A DNA stretch of 64,000 nt from Streptomyces sp. NRRL F-5135 (GTDB lineage Bacteria; Actinomycetota; Actinomycetes; Streptomycetales; Streptomycetaceae). Positions 44,331 to 53,038 of the stretch are shown here, piece by piece (the stretch's first letter is position 1; every line of letters starts with the position of its first letter). The DNA is taken from NCBI RefSeq assembly GCF_000719775.1, contig NZ_JOHR01000003.1, positions 124,001 through 188,000 of the forward strand, given 5' to 3'. The translations under genes and the position numbers were made by a program. The notes under the pieces were generated by a model that made no database searches, was not told where the DNA came from, and worked only from the letters and a program-made list of their open reading frames with translations.

Positions 44331-44736
44331 GAGATGCAGAGTATGCAAAAGTGCAGGATCCGCAAAATTCTTTACGGGCGTCACTCGTCCGGCGCTGCCC
44401 GGGCTGATCATTTCGCGCCGTACGGGGCTGCACGACCGACGGTTGCGCGCCTGTGCGCACCCCCGTTGGCGGTAATTGGTACGAACGGGTGATCGTGGCC
44501 CTCGGTCATGGGCCGATTACGCGCCACAGACGCAAGAGTTGGCTGTTTCTGTGGCTGGATCGCTTCGCGCACGGTAGCGTCGTGATCAGCTGTCGTGGTT
44601 CCGAAGTACCGCTCGCCCGTGACGTGCCGTCACGGGCGTTTGTGCTGTTCAGCGTCTGTCGGGGACCAGGGCGATCACCTCCGGTGCCCGTGTGGTGCGG
44701 GCGCCGTCATGTGTCCCTCGGAACGGAGACTGAGCA
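44331..44736. other. Intergenic region with the cold-shock gene leader
   Basis: The left part holds the divergent TetR promoter. On the right a TAGCGT hexamer (about 44574-44579) could start a leader of roughly 150 bases that contains the hairpin at 44614-44638. No protein-coding gene is convincing here. Confidence 0.55.
44614..44638 (+). terminator. Terminator-like hairpin in the cold-shock leader
   Basis: CGCCCGTGACG (44614-44624) pairs perfectly with CGTCACGGGCG (44628-44638) around a three-base loop and is followed by TTTGTGCTGTT. It lies about 100 bases before the cold-shock ATG with no gene upstream on that strand, so an attenuator is plausible. Confidence 0.55.
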
Positions 44737-44940
44737 ATGGCCAGTGGAACGGTGAAGTGGTTCAACTCGGAGAAGGGGTTCGGATTCATCGCACAGGACG
44801 GCGGTGGTCCCGATGTCTTCGCACACTACTCGAACATCTCGATGTCCGGCTTCCGTGAGCTCTCGGAGGGCCAGAAGGTGACCTTCGACGTCACCCAGGG
44901 CGCCAAGGGCCCGCAGGCGGAGAACATCCTCCCCTCCTGA
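44737..44940 (+). CDS. Cold-shock domain protein (CspA family)
   Basis: A 67-residue single-domain RNA chaperone. RNP1 is KGFGFI at 13-18 and RNP2 is VFAHY at 27-31, the form usual in Streptomyces. It binds single-stranded nucleic acid and melts secondary structure. GGAGAC precedes the ATG. Its own leader carries a stable hairpin, which could let the protein regulate its own transcription by melting it. Confidence 0.95.
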   Translation: MASGTVKWFNSEKGFGFIAQDGGGPDVFAHYSNISMSGFRELSEGQKVTFDVTQGAKGPQAENILPS

Positions 44941-45126
44941 CCCGCGTGGCCCGGGGCGGACGTTGCTCGGCCCCGGGCTCTCCCTCCGGTCCGTGGCGCG
45001 CGGGCGCGTGTGCCGCGGACCGGACGGGCCGGACCTCCGCCGCGGGTCGCCGTGACCGGCCGCCGCCCGCCGGCGCACGCGCCGCTCGCCCCGGAGCGCG
45101 AGAGCGGTTCCGGGGCCGGGAACCGG

Positions 45127-45765
45127 TCAGGCCGGGCGTCGTCCTTCCTGGGGAGCGGTGCGGAGAACGCTCTCGGGAAGCGTGAGGTTCCATCCGGTGA
45201 TCACCGGACGGCCGTGCTCCGTACCGAGCCGGGACAAGGTTCCGGTGGCCAGCTGGAAGAGCGCCCCCGCGGCCGGGGCCAGCCCCAGATAGCGGGCGGT
45301 CAGGACGCGCAGGAAATGGCCGTGCGAAACGAGGGCGACGTCGCCCTCGCCCCTGTCGAGCGCCGACAGCGCCGCGGCGAGCACCCGGTCGGCGCGGCGG
45401 CCGACCTCCGCCGGGCTCTCGCCCGCCGCGTCGGCACCCGGCACCGCACCGTCGGTCCACAGGTCCCAGTCCGGGCGCGTGCGGTGGATCTCGTCCGTCG
45501 TGACGCCCTCGTAGCCGCCGTAGTCCCACTCGCGCAGCCCGGGCTCGGTCCGCGGCGCGTCGAGACCGGCCAGTTCCGCGGTGCGCCGGGCCCGGGCCAT
45601 GGGGCTGACCAGGGTGAGCGCGATGCGGTGCGCGCGCAGCAGCGGGACCAGGGAGCGGGCCTGGTGCTCGCCGTGCTCGGTCATCGGCAGGTCGGTGTGG
45701 CTGGTGTGCTGACCGGACCGGGACCACGCGGTCTCGCCGTGCCGCACCAGGATCAACTCGCCCAT
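45127..45765 (-). CDS. Histidine phosphatase family protein
   Basis: A 212-residue phosphoglycerate-mutase-like phosphatase. The phosphohistidine motif LVRHGET is at residues 6-12 (His9), the Arg pocket in SPMARARRTAEL, the acid/base Glu in LREWDYGGYEG and the second His in ALVSHGHFLRV. The WDYGGYEG form occurs in broad-specificity phosphatases and acid-phosphatase-type members rather than glycolytic mutases. The substrate is unknown. AGGGAACGG lies before the ATG. Confidence 0.88.
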   Translation of the reverse strand: MGELILVRHGETAWSRSGQHTSHTDLPMTEHGEHQARSLVPLLRAHRIALTLVSPMARARRTAELAGLDAPRTEPGLREWDYGGYEGVTTDEIHRTRPDWDLWTDGAVPGADAAGESPAEVGRRADRVLAAALSALDRGEGDVALVSHGHFLRVLTARYLGLAPAAGALFQLATGTLSRLGTEHGRPVITGWNLTLPESVLRTAPQEGRRPA

Positions 45766-45985
45766 GGGATCAGTCCGTTCCCTGCTCCGTGTGAACCGCC
45801 GTGGTGACCTTCCCCCGGCGGCGGTGGGGACCCGCCGGGGGCACCAAGGTCAGTGTCTCCCCATCCGGCGCCGGTGACCCGGTGAGGCGGGCAGACCTCG
45901 TTTACGTTGGTGGCAGGCGGTGGACCCCGAGCGTCCCGGGCCCGGGCACCGGGAAAACGTCGAGCGAGAGAAGAGGAACACCACC

Positions 45986-46810
45986 ATGGCTTCCGTCCCT
46001 CACATCGTGCTCAACAACGGCGTCAAGATTCCGCAGCTCGGCTTCGGTGTCTTCCAGGTCGCACCGGACCGGACCACCGACACGGTCCTGGCCGCGCTGG
46101 AGGCCGGTTACCGGAGCGTCGACACGGCAGCCGCCTACGGCAACGAGGAGGGCGTGGGCCGCGCGCTCGCCGGCTCGGGCCTGCCCCGCGAGGAGCTGTT
46201 CGTCACCACGAAGCTCTGGAACGACGCGCAGGGCTACGACTCGGCTCTCGCCGCGTTCGACACCAGCCTGCGCAGGCTCGGCCTGGATCACGTGGATCTC
46301 TACCTCGTCCACTGGCCCACGCCGGCGCGCGACCGCTACGTGGACACCTGGCGCGCGCTGGAGACGCTGCTGGCCGACGGCCGGGCCCGCGCCATCGGTG
46401 TGTCCAACTTCCAGGCCCCGCACCTCCAGCGGATCCTGGACGAGACCTCGGTGGTCCCGGCCGTGAACCAGATCGAACTGCACCCCGCCTTCCAGCAGGC
46501 GGAACTGCGGGACTTCCACGCCCAGCACGACATCGCGACCGAGGCATGGAGCCCGCTGGCGCAGGGCGCGCTGCTCCAGGACGAGGCGATCGTCGAGGTC
46601 GCCGCCCGCCACGAGAAGACGCCGGCGCAGATCGTGCTGCGCTGGCACCTCCAGCTCGGGAACGTCGTCATCCCCAAGTCCGCCACGCCCGCGCGCATCC
46701 GGGAGAACATCGACGTCTTCGACTTCGCGCTCTCGGAGAGCGACATGGCGGCGATCAGCACGCTCGACCAGGGCCGGCGCACCGGCCCGGACCCCGACAC
46801 GTTCAACTGA
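45986..46810 (+). CDS. Aldo/keto reductase (2,5-diketogluconate reductase type)
   Basis: A 274-residue NADPH-dependent carbonyl reductase. The catalytic tetrad Asp46, Tyr51, Lys76 and His109 is intact, and the cofactor region IPKSATPARIRENIDVFDF is present. The group reduces small aldehydes and ketones. AGAGGAA precedes the ATG; the longer upstream frame lacks a ribosome site. It is convergent with a TetR gene and has no obvious operon partner. Confidence 0.93.
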   Translation: MASVPHIVLNNGVKIPQLGFGVFQVAPDRTTDTVLAALEAGYRSVDTAAAYGNEEGVGRALAGSGLPREELFVTTKLWNDAQGYDSALAAFDTSLRRLGLDHVDLYLVHWPTPARDRYVDTWRALETLLADGRARAIGVSNFQAPHLQRILDETSVVPAVNQIELHPAFQQAELRDFHAQHDIATEAWSPLAQGALLQDEAIVEVAARHEKTPAQIVLRWHLQLGNVVIPKSATPARIRENIDVFDFALSESDMAAISTLDQGRRTGPDPDTFN

Positions 46811-46895
46811 TACGGGGCACGGGGCACGGGCCGCCCCGGCGTCCGGCGGTCGGCCAGGCTTCAACGGCGGAGTCGCCGACGGGTCGGGCCGTCGC

Positions 46896-47447
46896 TCAGA
46901 CGACGCCGGTGGGCTCCGCCTCGGTCAGCGCGATCAGCCTCTGCCGCACGGCTTCCCGAACCGGCTCGGGCAGACGGTCGCCGCTGGTGGCCGTGTACAG
47001 CCACAGCCCGTCGACGGCCAACTGCGCCAGGAACAGGTCGATGTCCCGCGGTTCGGTCGATCGTGCCGGCGCGGCCCAGCGGCTCAGCATGTCGCTCCAC
47101 ACCTGCGCCAGTTCCGGGCGGCTCACAGACTCGATCATGAACGTGAGATCCGCCTTGCTCGCCCCGGCCTCGGCGCCCACCCGTACGTACGCGGCGACGG
47201 TCTCGCGCGGCGAGGCCTCTTCGAGGGGTTTGCCGAGCTCGGCCGCCAGCTGCTCCTCCCACGCCCCGGTCAGCTGCCGCTGGATCGCCAGCAGCAGCTC
47301 CTCCCGGGTGCGGAAGTGGTACATCAGCCCGCCCTTGGTCACGCCGGCCTCCTCGGCCGCCGACTCCAGCGTCAGGCTGGTGATTCCTCCACGCTCCGTG
47401 ACACGGATCGCCGCATCCAGGATCAGGTTCCTCGAACTCGGTCGCAT
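46896..47447 (-). CDS. TetR-family regulator
   Basis: A 183-residue repressor. The recognition helix is in AEEAGVTKGGLMYHFRTREEL, typical of the group whose members control MFS pumps. The C-terminal domain is short and helical with a Trp-rich core. ATG 47447 is preceded by TACAGT on the minus strand at about the -10 distance, so a leaderless message is likely; TTG 47453 is a minor alternative. Its target is not obvious, as the neighbouring reductase is convergent. Confidence 0.85.
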   Translation of the reverse strand: MRPSSRNLILDAAIRVTERGGITSLTLESAAEEAGVTKGGLMYHFRTREELLLAIQRQLTGAWEEQLAAELGKPLEEASPRETVAAYVRVGAEAGASKADLTFMIESVSRPELAQVWSDMLSRWAAPARSTEPRDIDLFLAQLAVDGLWLYTATSGDRLPEPVREAVRQRLIALTEAEPTGVV

Positions 47448-47450
47448 CGC

Positions 47451-47475
47451 CAAACTGTACCATTCGGAAGGTTTG
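47451..47475. promoter_or_regulatory. Possible self-operator of the TetR gene
   Basis: CAAAC (47451-47455) and GTTTG (47471-47475) flank the predicted -10 of the TetR promoter. The arms are short, so this is tentative. Confidence 0.3.
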
Positions 47476-47608
47476 CTTCGGACGGGACCGGTTCCGGCGT
47501 CACCGCCCGGCGGCCCGCCCCTGACCTGGCCCGGGGCGAGCCGCCGGGACCGCTCATCGGGCGCCGTCGAGCGTGTGCCCAGGGCCCTGACGCCGTGCCG
47601 CGGGCGTC

Positions 47609-48319
47609 CTACCGGCTTTCGTCCTCCGGGTTCCAGTCCAGCAGGCGCACCTTCGCGACCGTACGCACATGCCGGCGCATCGCGGTGGCCGCCGCCTTGC
47701 CCTGCCTGGCCGCGATCGCGTCCAGGATCGCCCGGTGCTGGGCCAGCGACCGCCCGGGGCGGCCCGGTTGACGCAGGGATTCCGTGCGGCTCTCGGCGAT
47801 CTGCTCCGAGATCGACCGCATGAACTCCGCGAGCAGCGCGCTGTGCGCGGCAGCCGTCACCGCGGCGTGGAACAGCCGGTCGCCCTCCACGCCCAGGCCG
47901 CCCGCCTCGATCTCGTCGGCCATGTGGCGCAGCGCGTCGCGCAGCGCCGCCAGATCCTCTTCCGTGCGGCGTTCCGCGGCGAGTTCGGCCAGCTTGGTCT
48001 CCAGCGCCTCGCGGGCCTCCAGTACGTCGGGGAGCCGGCGTCTGCGCTCCACCAGTCGCTCGACCGGCTCGGGTTCGAGGCTGTTCCCGGTGAGGTAGGT
48101 GCCGCCGCCGTGCCGCACCTCGACCAGGCCCTGTACCTCCAGCACCACGATCGCCTGCTTGACCGAGGCCCGGCTGACGCCGAGCCGCTGGGCCAGCTCC
48201 CGCTCGGGTGGCAGCCGGTCGCCCGCGGCCAGGTCCGCCTCGGCGACATAGCTGCGCAGCCGGTCGAGCACCTGCTCGTACAGCCGTTGCCGGGCCATCG
48301 GCCGCAACGCGTCGGACAT
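47609..48319 (-). CDS. GntR/FadR-family regulator of malonate genes (MatR-like)
   Basis: A 236-residue regulator. The winged helix (about 10-75) includes LPPERELAQRLGVSRASVKQ, and the FCD ligand domain (about 90-225) carries the metal-type His residues in LFHAAV, AQHRAILDAI and RRHVRTVAKV. FadR-type FCD proteins bind organic acids. It is divergent from matC and matB, and two palindromes lie between, so it very probably controls them in response to malonate. The start ATG 48319 follows GGGGG. Confidence 0.85.
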   Translation of the reverse strand: MSDALRPMARQRLYEQVLDRLRSYVAEADLAAGDRLPPERELAQRLGVSRASVKQAIVVLEVQGLVEVRHGGGTYLTGNSLEPEPVERLVERRRRLPDVLEAREALETKLAELAAERRTEEDLAALRDALRHMADEIEAGGLGVEGDRLFHAAVTAAAHSALLAEFMRSISEQIAESRTESLRQPGRPGRSLAQHRAILDAIAARQGKAAATAMRRHVRTVAKVRLLDWNPEDESR

Positions 48320-48418
48320 CCGGACCCCCAATCCCTGACCGGACGCTTGACCGGTTTCTCCCGATGCCTGTGACCGGCAGCCTAGTGCCCCTCCCGGCGA
48401 GAGCACCGGCCGGTCAGG

Positions 48419-48429
48419 TGGCTGAGCCA
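48419..48429. promoter_or_regulatory. GntR-type operator 1
   Basis: TGGCTGAGCCA has perfect five-base arms. It lies just upstream of the matC -35. Confidence 0.5.
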
Positions 48430-48444
48430 ATTCTGTCCGATCCC

Positions 48445-48474
48445 TTGACGGTCGGAGAAGCCTCCGTTCACTGT
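48445..48474 (+). promoter_or_regulatory. Putative matC promoter
   Basis: TTGACG (48445-48450) is followed at 18 bp by CACTGT (48469-48474), a weak -10. Operator 2 overlaps its end. Confidence 0.4.
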
Positions 48475-48484
48475 GGTTCAGCCA
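48474..48484. promoter_or_regulatory. GntR-type operator 2
   Basis: TGGTTCAGCCA is the near-palindromic partner of operator 1, 55 bp away, about five helical turns. It overlaps the predicted matC start region. Confidence 0.45.
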
Positions 48485-48536
48485 CTTGGCCAGTCGTATT
48501 CGGCCAGCCTCAGGGACCCAGGACGGGAGCCCCGCC

Positions 48537-49838
48537 ATGTCCGCCGAACTGATCTCGATCCTCGTGCTGGTGGTGGTCTTCGTGATCGCCACCACCCGCT
48601 CCATCAACATGGGCGCTCTCGCCTTCGCCGCCGCCTTCGGCGTCGGCCAGCTGGTCGCCGGCCTCGACGCGGACGGCATCTTCGCCGGTTTCCCCGGCGA
48701 TCTGTTCGTGGTCCTCGTCGGGGTCACGTACCTGTTCGCGATCGCGCGTGCCAACGGCACCACGGACTGGCTGGTCCATGCCGCGATCCGGTTGGTGCGC
48801 GGCCGGATCGCGCTGATCCCATGGGTGATGTTCGCGGTCGCCGGTGTGCTGACCGGCATCGGTGCCGTCTCCCCGGCGGCCGTGGCGATCGTCGCGCCCA
48901 TCGCCCTGAGCTTCGCCGCGCGGCACGGGATCAGCCCGCTGCTGATGGGCGCGATGGTGGTGCACGGAGCGCAGGGCGGCGGATTCTCGCCGATCAGCAT
49001 CTACGGTTCCATCGTCAACGGCATCGTGGCCCGCGAGAAGCTGCCCGGCAGCGAGCTGACCCTGTTCCTCGCCTCCCTCGTGGCCAACGTGCTGATAGCC
49101 GGTGTCGTCTTCGTCCTGTGCGGCGGGCTCAAACTCTCCTCCCGACAGGACGGGGCGAAGCGGCGGACCGTGGGCACCGCGGGTGAGGGAGGCCGGCCGG
49201 AGGCCGACCGGCCGGAGACCGACCGACCCGAGGCCGAACGGCTCACTCCCGCGCGGATCGCCACCCTGGGCGCGCTGGTGGCGCTCGTCGTCGCCGTCCT
49301 CGGCTTCGACCTCGACGCGGGGCTGTCGTCCGTCACCCTCGCCGTCCTGCTCAGCGCGTTCTGGCCGGACACCAGCCGCAAGGCCGTCAGCCAGATCGCC
49401 TGGCCGACCGTGCTGCTCATCTGCGGTGTCCTGACCTACGTCGGTGTCCTGGAGGAGATGGGCACCATCGACTACGCGGGCGACGCCGTCAGCGACATCG
49501 GTGTCCCGCTCCTCGCCGCCGTCCTGCTCTGCTACATCGGCGCCCTCGTCTCCGCCTTCGCCTCCTCCGTCGGCATCATGGGCGCGCTCATCCCGCTGGC
49601 CGTGCCGTTCCTCGCCCAGGGGGAGATCGGCGCCGTCGGGATGGTCGCGGCACTCGCCATCTCCGCGACCGTCGTCGACGTGAGCCCCTTCTCCACCAAC
49701 GGCGCCCTGGTCCTGGCCGCCGCGCCGGACGTGGACCGCGAGCGGTTCTTCCGGCAGTTGATGGTGTACGGGGGGATCGTGGTGGCGGCGGTGCCCGCCG
49801 CCGTCTGGCTCGTCCTGGTCGTGCCAGGCTTCGGGTAA
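48537..49838 (+). CDS. matC: Malonate/dicarboxylate transporter (MatC type)
   Basis: A 433-residue SLC13/ion-transporter-superfamily carrier with about 12 hydrophobic helices. The N-terminal half is of the MatC dicarboxylate-carrier type (GDLFVVLVGVTYLFAIARAN, MVVHGAQGGGFSPISIYG). A charged cytoplasmic loop with repeated Arg-Pro-Glu-(Ala/Thr) units (about 215-240) separates the halves. It is placed between a GntR regulator and matB, as in other malonate loci. GGGAG lies seven bases before the ATG. Confidence 0.85.
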   Translation: MSAELISILVLVVVFVIATTRSINMGALAFAAAFGVGQLVAGLDADGIFAGFPGDLFVVLVGVTYLFAIARANGTTDWLVHAAIRLVRGRIALIPWVMFAVAGVLTGIGAVSPAAVAIVAPIALSFAARHGISPLLMGAMVVHGAQGGGFSPISIYGSIVNGIVAREKLPGSELTLFLASLVANVLIAGVVFVLCGGLKLSSRQDGAKRRTVGTAGEGGRPEADRPETDRPEAERLTPARIATLGALVALVVAVLGFDLDAGLSSVTLAVLLSAFWPDTSRKAVSQIAWPTVLLICGVLTYVGVLEEMGTIDYAGDAVSDIGVPLLAAVLLCYIGALVSAFASSVGIMGALIPLAVPFLAQGEIGAVGMVAALAISATVVDVSPFSTNGALVLAAAPDVDRERFFRQLMVYGGIVVAAVPAAVWLVLVVPGFG

Positions 49839-49904
49839 CGGCTGATGCCGACCGTTCGGACTCGTCCATCGCGCCCCCGGCGTCCACAGCAAGGAGAACG
49901 ACGC

Positions 49905-51359
49905 GTGTCCCCTCTCTTCCCGGCTCTCGCCGCACGCTCCGACCGGCCCGCCCTCAGGTTCGGCGACCGTACGCTCAGCCACGCGGAGCTGGCCGACGCG
50001 GCCGGCGCGCTCGCCACCCGTGTCGCCGGGGCGCGGCGGATCGCGGTCTGGGCCACGCCCACGCTCGGTACGGCGGTCGGAGTGGTGGCCGCGCTGCTGG
50101 CCGGAGTGCCCGTCGTGCCGGTCAACCCCAAGAGCGGCACACGGGAGCTGGCCCATATCGTCGCGGACAGCGCCCCCGACCTCGTCGTCGCGGAACCGGA
50201 CGCGGTGCTCCCGCCGGAACTCGCCGCGCTGCCCCGGGTGGCCGCGACGGCGCAGGGGGCCGGGCGGCCCGGGGGCGTTCCTGTGCCCCTGCCGCCCGAG
50301 CCGTCCCCGTCGGCGCCCGCACTGATCGTCTACACCTCCGGCACCACCGGCCCGCCCAAGGGCGCCGTCCTCCCGCGCCGCGCCGTCGCCGCCACGCTGG
50401 ACGCCCTGGAGGACGCCTGGCAGTGGACCGCCGACGACGTGCTGGTGCACGCCCTGCCCCTCTTCCACGTCCACGGACTGATCCTCGGCGTCCTCGGCCC
50501 GCTGCGCCGGGGCGGTTCGGTACGTCACCTGGGCCGGTTCGACACCGAGGCCGTCGCCCGGGAACTGACGGCGGGGGCCACGATGTTCTTCGGTGTGCCG
50601 ACCATGTACCACCGGGTCGCCGAGGCGCTTCCCGGCGACCCGGCGCTGGCGAAGGCCCTGGCCGGCGCCCGGCTGCTCGTCTCCGGATCCGCCGCCCTGC
50701 CGGTCCACGACCACCGGCGGATCGCCGAGGCGACCGGGCGCCGGGTCATCGAGCGGTACGGCATGACGGAGACCCTGATGAACACCAGCGTGCGCGTGGA
50801 CGGCGAACCGCGCGCCGGCACGGTCGGCGTACCGCTCAAGGGCGTCGAGCTGCGGCTGGTGGACGAGTCGGACGCGGCCGTCGAGGCGTACGACGGCGAG
50901 ACGGTCGGCGAGATCCAGGTGCGCGGCCCGAACCTCTTCACCGAGTACCTGAACCGCCCCGACGCGACCGAGGCGGCCTTCGTCGACGGTTGGTTCCGCA
51001 CCGGGGACATGGCCGTACGCGACCCCGACGGCCAGGTCCGCATCGTCGGCCGCAAGGCCACCGACCTGATCAAGAGCGGCGGCTACAAGATCGGCGCCGG
51101 GGAGATCGAGAACGTCCTCCTGGAGCACCCGGGCGTACGGGAGGCGGCCGTGACCGGTGAGCCCGATCCGGATCTCGGGGAGCGCGTCGTCGCCTGGATC
51201 GTTCCCGCGCGTGCCGAGGAACCGCCGTCCGCCGAGGAGTTGGCCGACCACGTGGCCGCGCAGCTCGCCGCCCACAAGCGGCCCCGCACCGTGCGCTACC
51301 TCCAGGCCCTGCCGCGCAACGACATGGGCAAGATCATGAAGCGGGCCCTCCATGCCTGA
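49905..51359 (+). CDS. matB: Malonyl-CoA synthetase
   Basis: A 484-residue acyl-CoA ligase that activates malonate (and often methylmalonate) with ATP and CoA. Core motifs are IVYTSGTTGPPKGAVLPRRA, YGMTETLMNTS, GWFRTGDMAV and the catalytic Lys in PRNDMGKIMKR. The overall sequence closely follows the S. coelicolor MatB as I remember it. The start GTG 49905 has AAGGAG upstream. It supplies malonyl-CoA, the extender used by RppA elsewhere in this window. It overlaps the next gene by eight bases. Confidence 0.93.
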   Translation: MSPLFPALAARSDRPALRFGDRTLSHAELADAAGALATRVAGARRIAVWATPTLGTAVGVVAALLAGVPVVPVNPKSGTRELAHIVADSAPDLVVAEPDAVLPPELAALPRVAATAQGAGRPGGVPVPLPPEPSPSAPALIVYTSGTTGPPKGAVLPRRAVAATLDALEDAWQWTADDVLVHALPLFHVHGLILGVLGPLRRGGSVRHLGRFDTEAVARELTAGATMFFGVPTMYHRVAEALPGDPALAKALAGARLLVSGSAALPVHDHRRIAEATGRRVIERYGMTETLMNTSVRVDGEPRAGTVGVPLKGVELRLVDESDAAVEAYDGETVGEIQVRGPNLFTEYLNRPDATEAAFVDGWFRTGDMAVRDPDGQVRIVGRKATDLIKSGGYKIGAGEIENVLLEHPGVREAAVTGEPDPDLGERVVAWIVPARAEEPPSAEELADHVAAQLAAHKRPRTVRYLQALPRNDMGKIMKRALHA

Positions 51360-52773
51360 GCGGCTGAGCGCGCGCGAGGCGGTCGCGGCCCTCGCCGAAC
51401 CCGGCACCTTCGCCGAACTGCCCGCGCCTGACGGAGTGACGGCCGGCGCGGCGGACGAGGCGCCGGACGGGCCGCTCGGCTGGCCGGGGTACGACGCGGT
51501 GCGCGCCCGGGCCCGGGCACGCACCGGCGAGGAGGAGTCCGTCGTCTGCGGCACCGCGCGCGTGGGCACGACACGGGCGGTCCTGATCTCCTTCGAGTTC
51601 GGTTTTCTCGGCGGCTCGCTGGGAGAACGGACGGGGGACCGCCTGGTGGCCGCGCACCGCCACGCACGCGCCCAGGGGCTGCCGGTCGTCTCACTGATCG
51701 CCACCGGCGGCAGCCGGATGCAGGAAGGCATGCGCGCGCTGCTCCAGCTCCAGCGCGTGGCGGGGGAGTCCGCGCTGACCCGGGCGCGGGGGCTGCCCCA
51801 GCTGGCGGTGGTGCGCGATCCCACGACCGGGGGCGGCTGGGCCACGCTGGGCGCGGGCGCCGATGTCGTGCTCGCGCTGCCCGACGCCCAGATCGGCTTC
51901 GCGGGCTCGCGCGTACGGCCGGCGGACGCGGACCCGTACGCGTACACCGCGCGGGCGCAGTTCGCCGCCGGACAGGTCGACGCGCTGGTGGACCCGGACG
52001 AACTGGGTACGACCGTGGGGCGCTGGCTGACGCTCCTGACGGCGGGCGGAGGAGGGGACCGTGCTGCTTCGTACGCGACGCCCCTGAGCGGCCCGGCCGG
52101 AGAGCCCCTGCCCCTGCCACCACCCGCCGGGCTCGGCCTCGGCGGTACGCCCGCCACCGGCTGGCAGGCGGTGCTCCGCGCCCGGTCACCCGATCGGCCC
52201 CGGGCCCCCGCCTACCTCGACGCCTACCTCGAACAGCGCGCGGAGATCACCGGGGACCGCTGCGGCGGCAGGGATCCCGGCATGCTGTGCGGCTTCGGAC
52301 TGCGCGGGGGACGGCCCGTCGCGTACGCGGCCCAGGCCGGCACCGCCACCCTCCCGGCGGGGTACCGCACCGCCGCCCGGCTGGTCCGGCTCGCCGACCG
52401 GCTGGGCATCCCGGTCCTCACCCTGGTCGACACGCCGGGCGCGGCCAATGACGCGGAGGCGGAGCGCTCGGGCGCGGGCGCGGCGATCGCGGATCTCTTC
52501 CAGGCCGTGGCCACCGCCCGGGTGCCGCTGACCACCCTCGTGATCGGCGAGGGCGGTTCGGGTGGCGCCCTCGCCCTGTCCGCCCCGGGCAACACCTGGG
52601 TCACCGCCGACAGCTACTTCTCCGTCATCGCCCCGGAACCCGCCACGGCGATCCTCAAACGCCCCGTCGAGGAGACCCGGGAGGTGGCCGGCCGGCTCCG
52701 GCTGCGCCCGCAGGACCTCGTGGACCTCGGGGTGGTGCGCGGGATCGTGCCGACGGCCGGGGCCCGCTCGTAA
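51352..52773 (+). CDS. Fused acetyl-CoA-carboxylase-type carboxyltransferase (beta-alpha)
   Basis: A 473-residue crotonase-fold protein with two carboxyltransferase halves. The N-half (about 50-215) resembles AccD (FEFGFLGGSLGERTGDRL, SLIATGGSRMQEG) but lacks the zinc-ribbon. The C-half (about 265-470) resembles AccA (ITGDRCGGRDPGMLCGFGL, LVDTPGAANDAEAERSG, IGEGGSGGALAL). No biotin carboxylase or biotin carrier gene is near. It is translationally tied to matB, so it may act on malonyl-CoA as a decarboxylase or transcarboxylase, or join carboxylase subunits encoded elsewhere. Confidence 0.85.
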   Translation: MPERLSAREAVAALAEPGTFAELPAPDGVTAGAADEAPDGPLGWPGYDAVRARARARTGEEESVVCGTARVGTTRAVLISFEFGFLGGSLGERTGDRLVAAHRHARAQGLPVVSLIATGGSRMQEGMRALLQLQRVAGESALTRARGLPQLAVVRDPTTGGGWATLGAGADVVLALPDAQIGFAGSRVRPADADPYAYTARAQFAAGQVDALVDPDELGTTVGRWLTLLTAGGGGDRAASYATPLSGPAGEPLPLPPPAGLGLGGTPATGWQAVLRARSPDRPRAPAYLDAYLEQRAEITGDRCGGRDPGMLCGFGLRGGRPVAYAAQAGTATLPAGYRTAARLVRLADRLGIPVLTLVDTPGAANDAEAERSGAGAAIADLFQAVATARVPLTTLVIGEGGSGGALALSAPGNTWVTADSYFSVIAPEPATAILKRPVEETREVAGRLRLRPQDLVDLGVVRGIVPTAGARS

Positions 52774-53038
52774 CCCCCGCCCGCCCATCCTCTCCGCTCC
52801 CTGCCTTCCCGCCCTTGGCCGCCGTTTCCCGCCCCTTCCCGTACTGCTTGTGTCCTGCCGCGTCACACCCGCGCCGCGTGCGCCGTCGGACCCCCTCGGG
52901 TCGCGAGGGCCGGGCGCCGCTGCGAGATTGGTCGCGTCGGGCGCAGCGCCTACGGCTTGGGAGCGGGAAGGGGAGCGGCGTGCACGTGTGCGTACGGGGC
53001 GAGCCGGGACCCTTGCGACGCGCCCCGGCGGGAAAACC

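Noticed and set aside
48510..52157. A 1215-residue open frame on the minus strand and similar long antisense frames throughout
   Set aside because: They lie opposite clear genes (matC, matB, carboxyltransferase), have composition typical of antisense high-G+C frames (Arg, Gly, Pro, Ala rich) and no ribosome sites.
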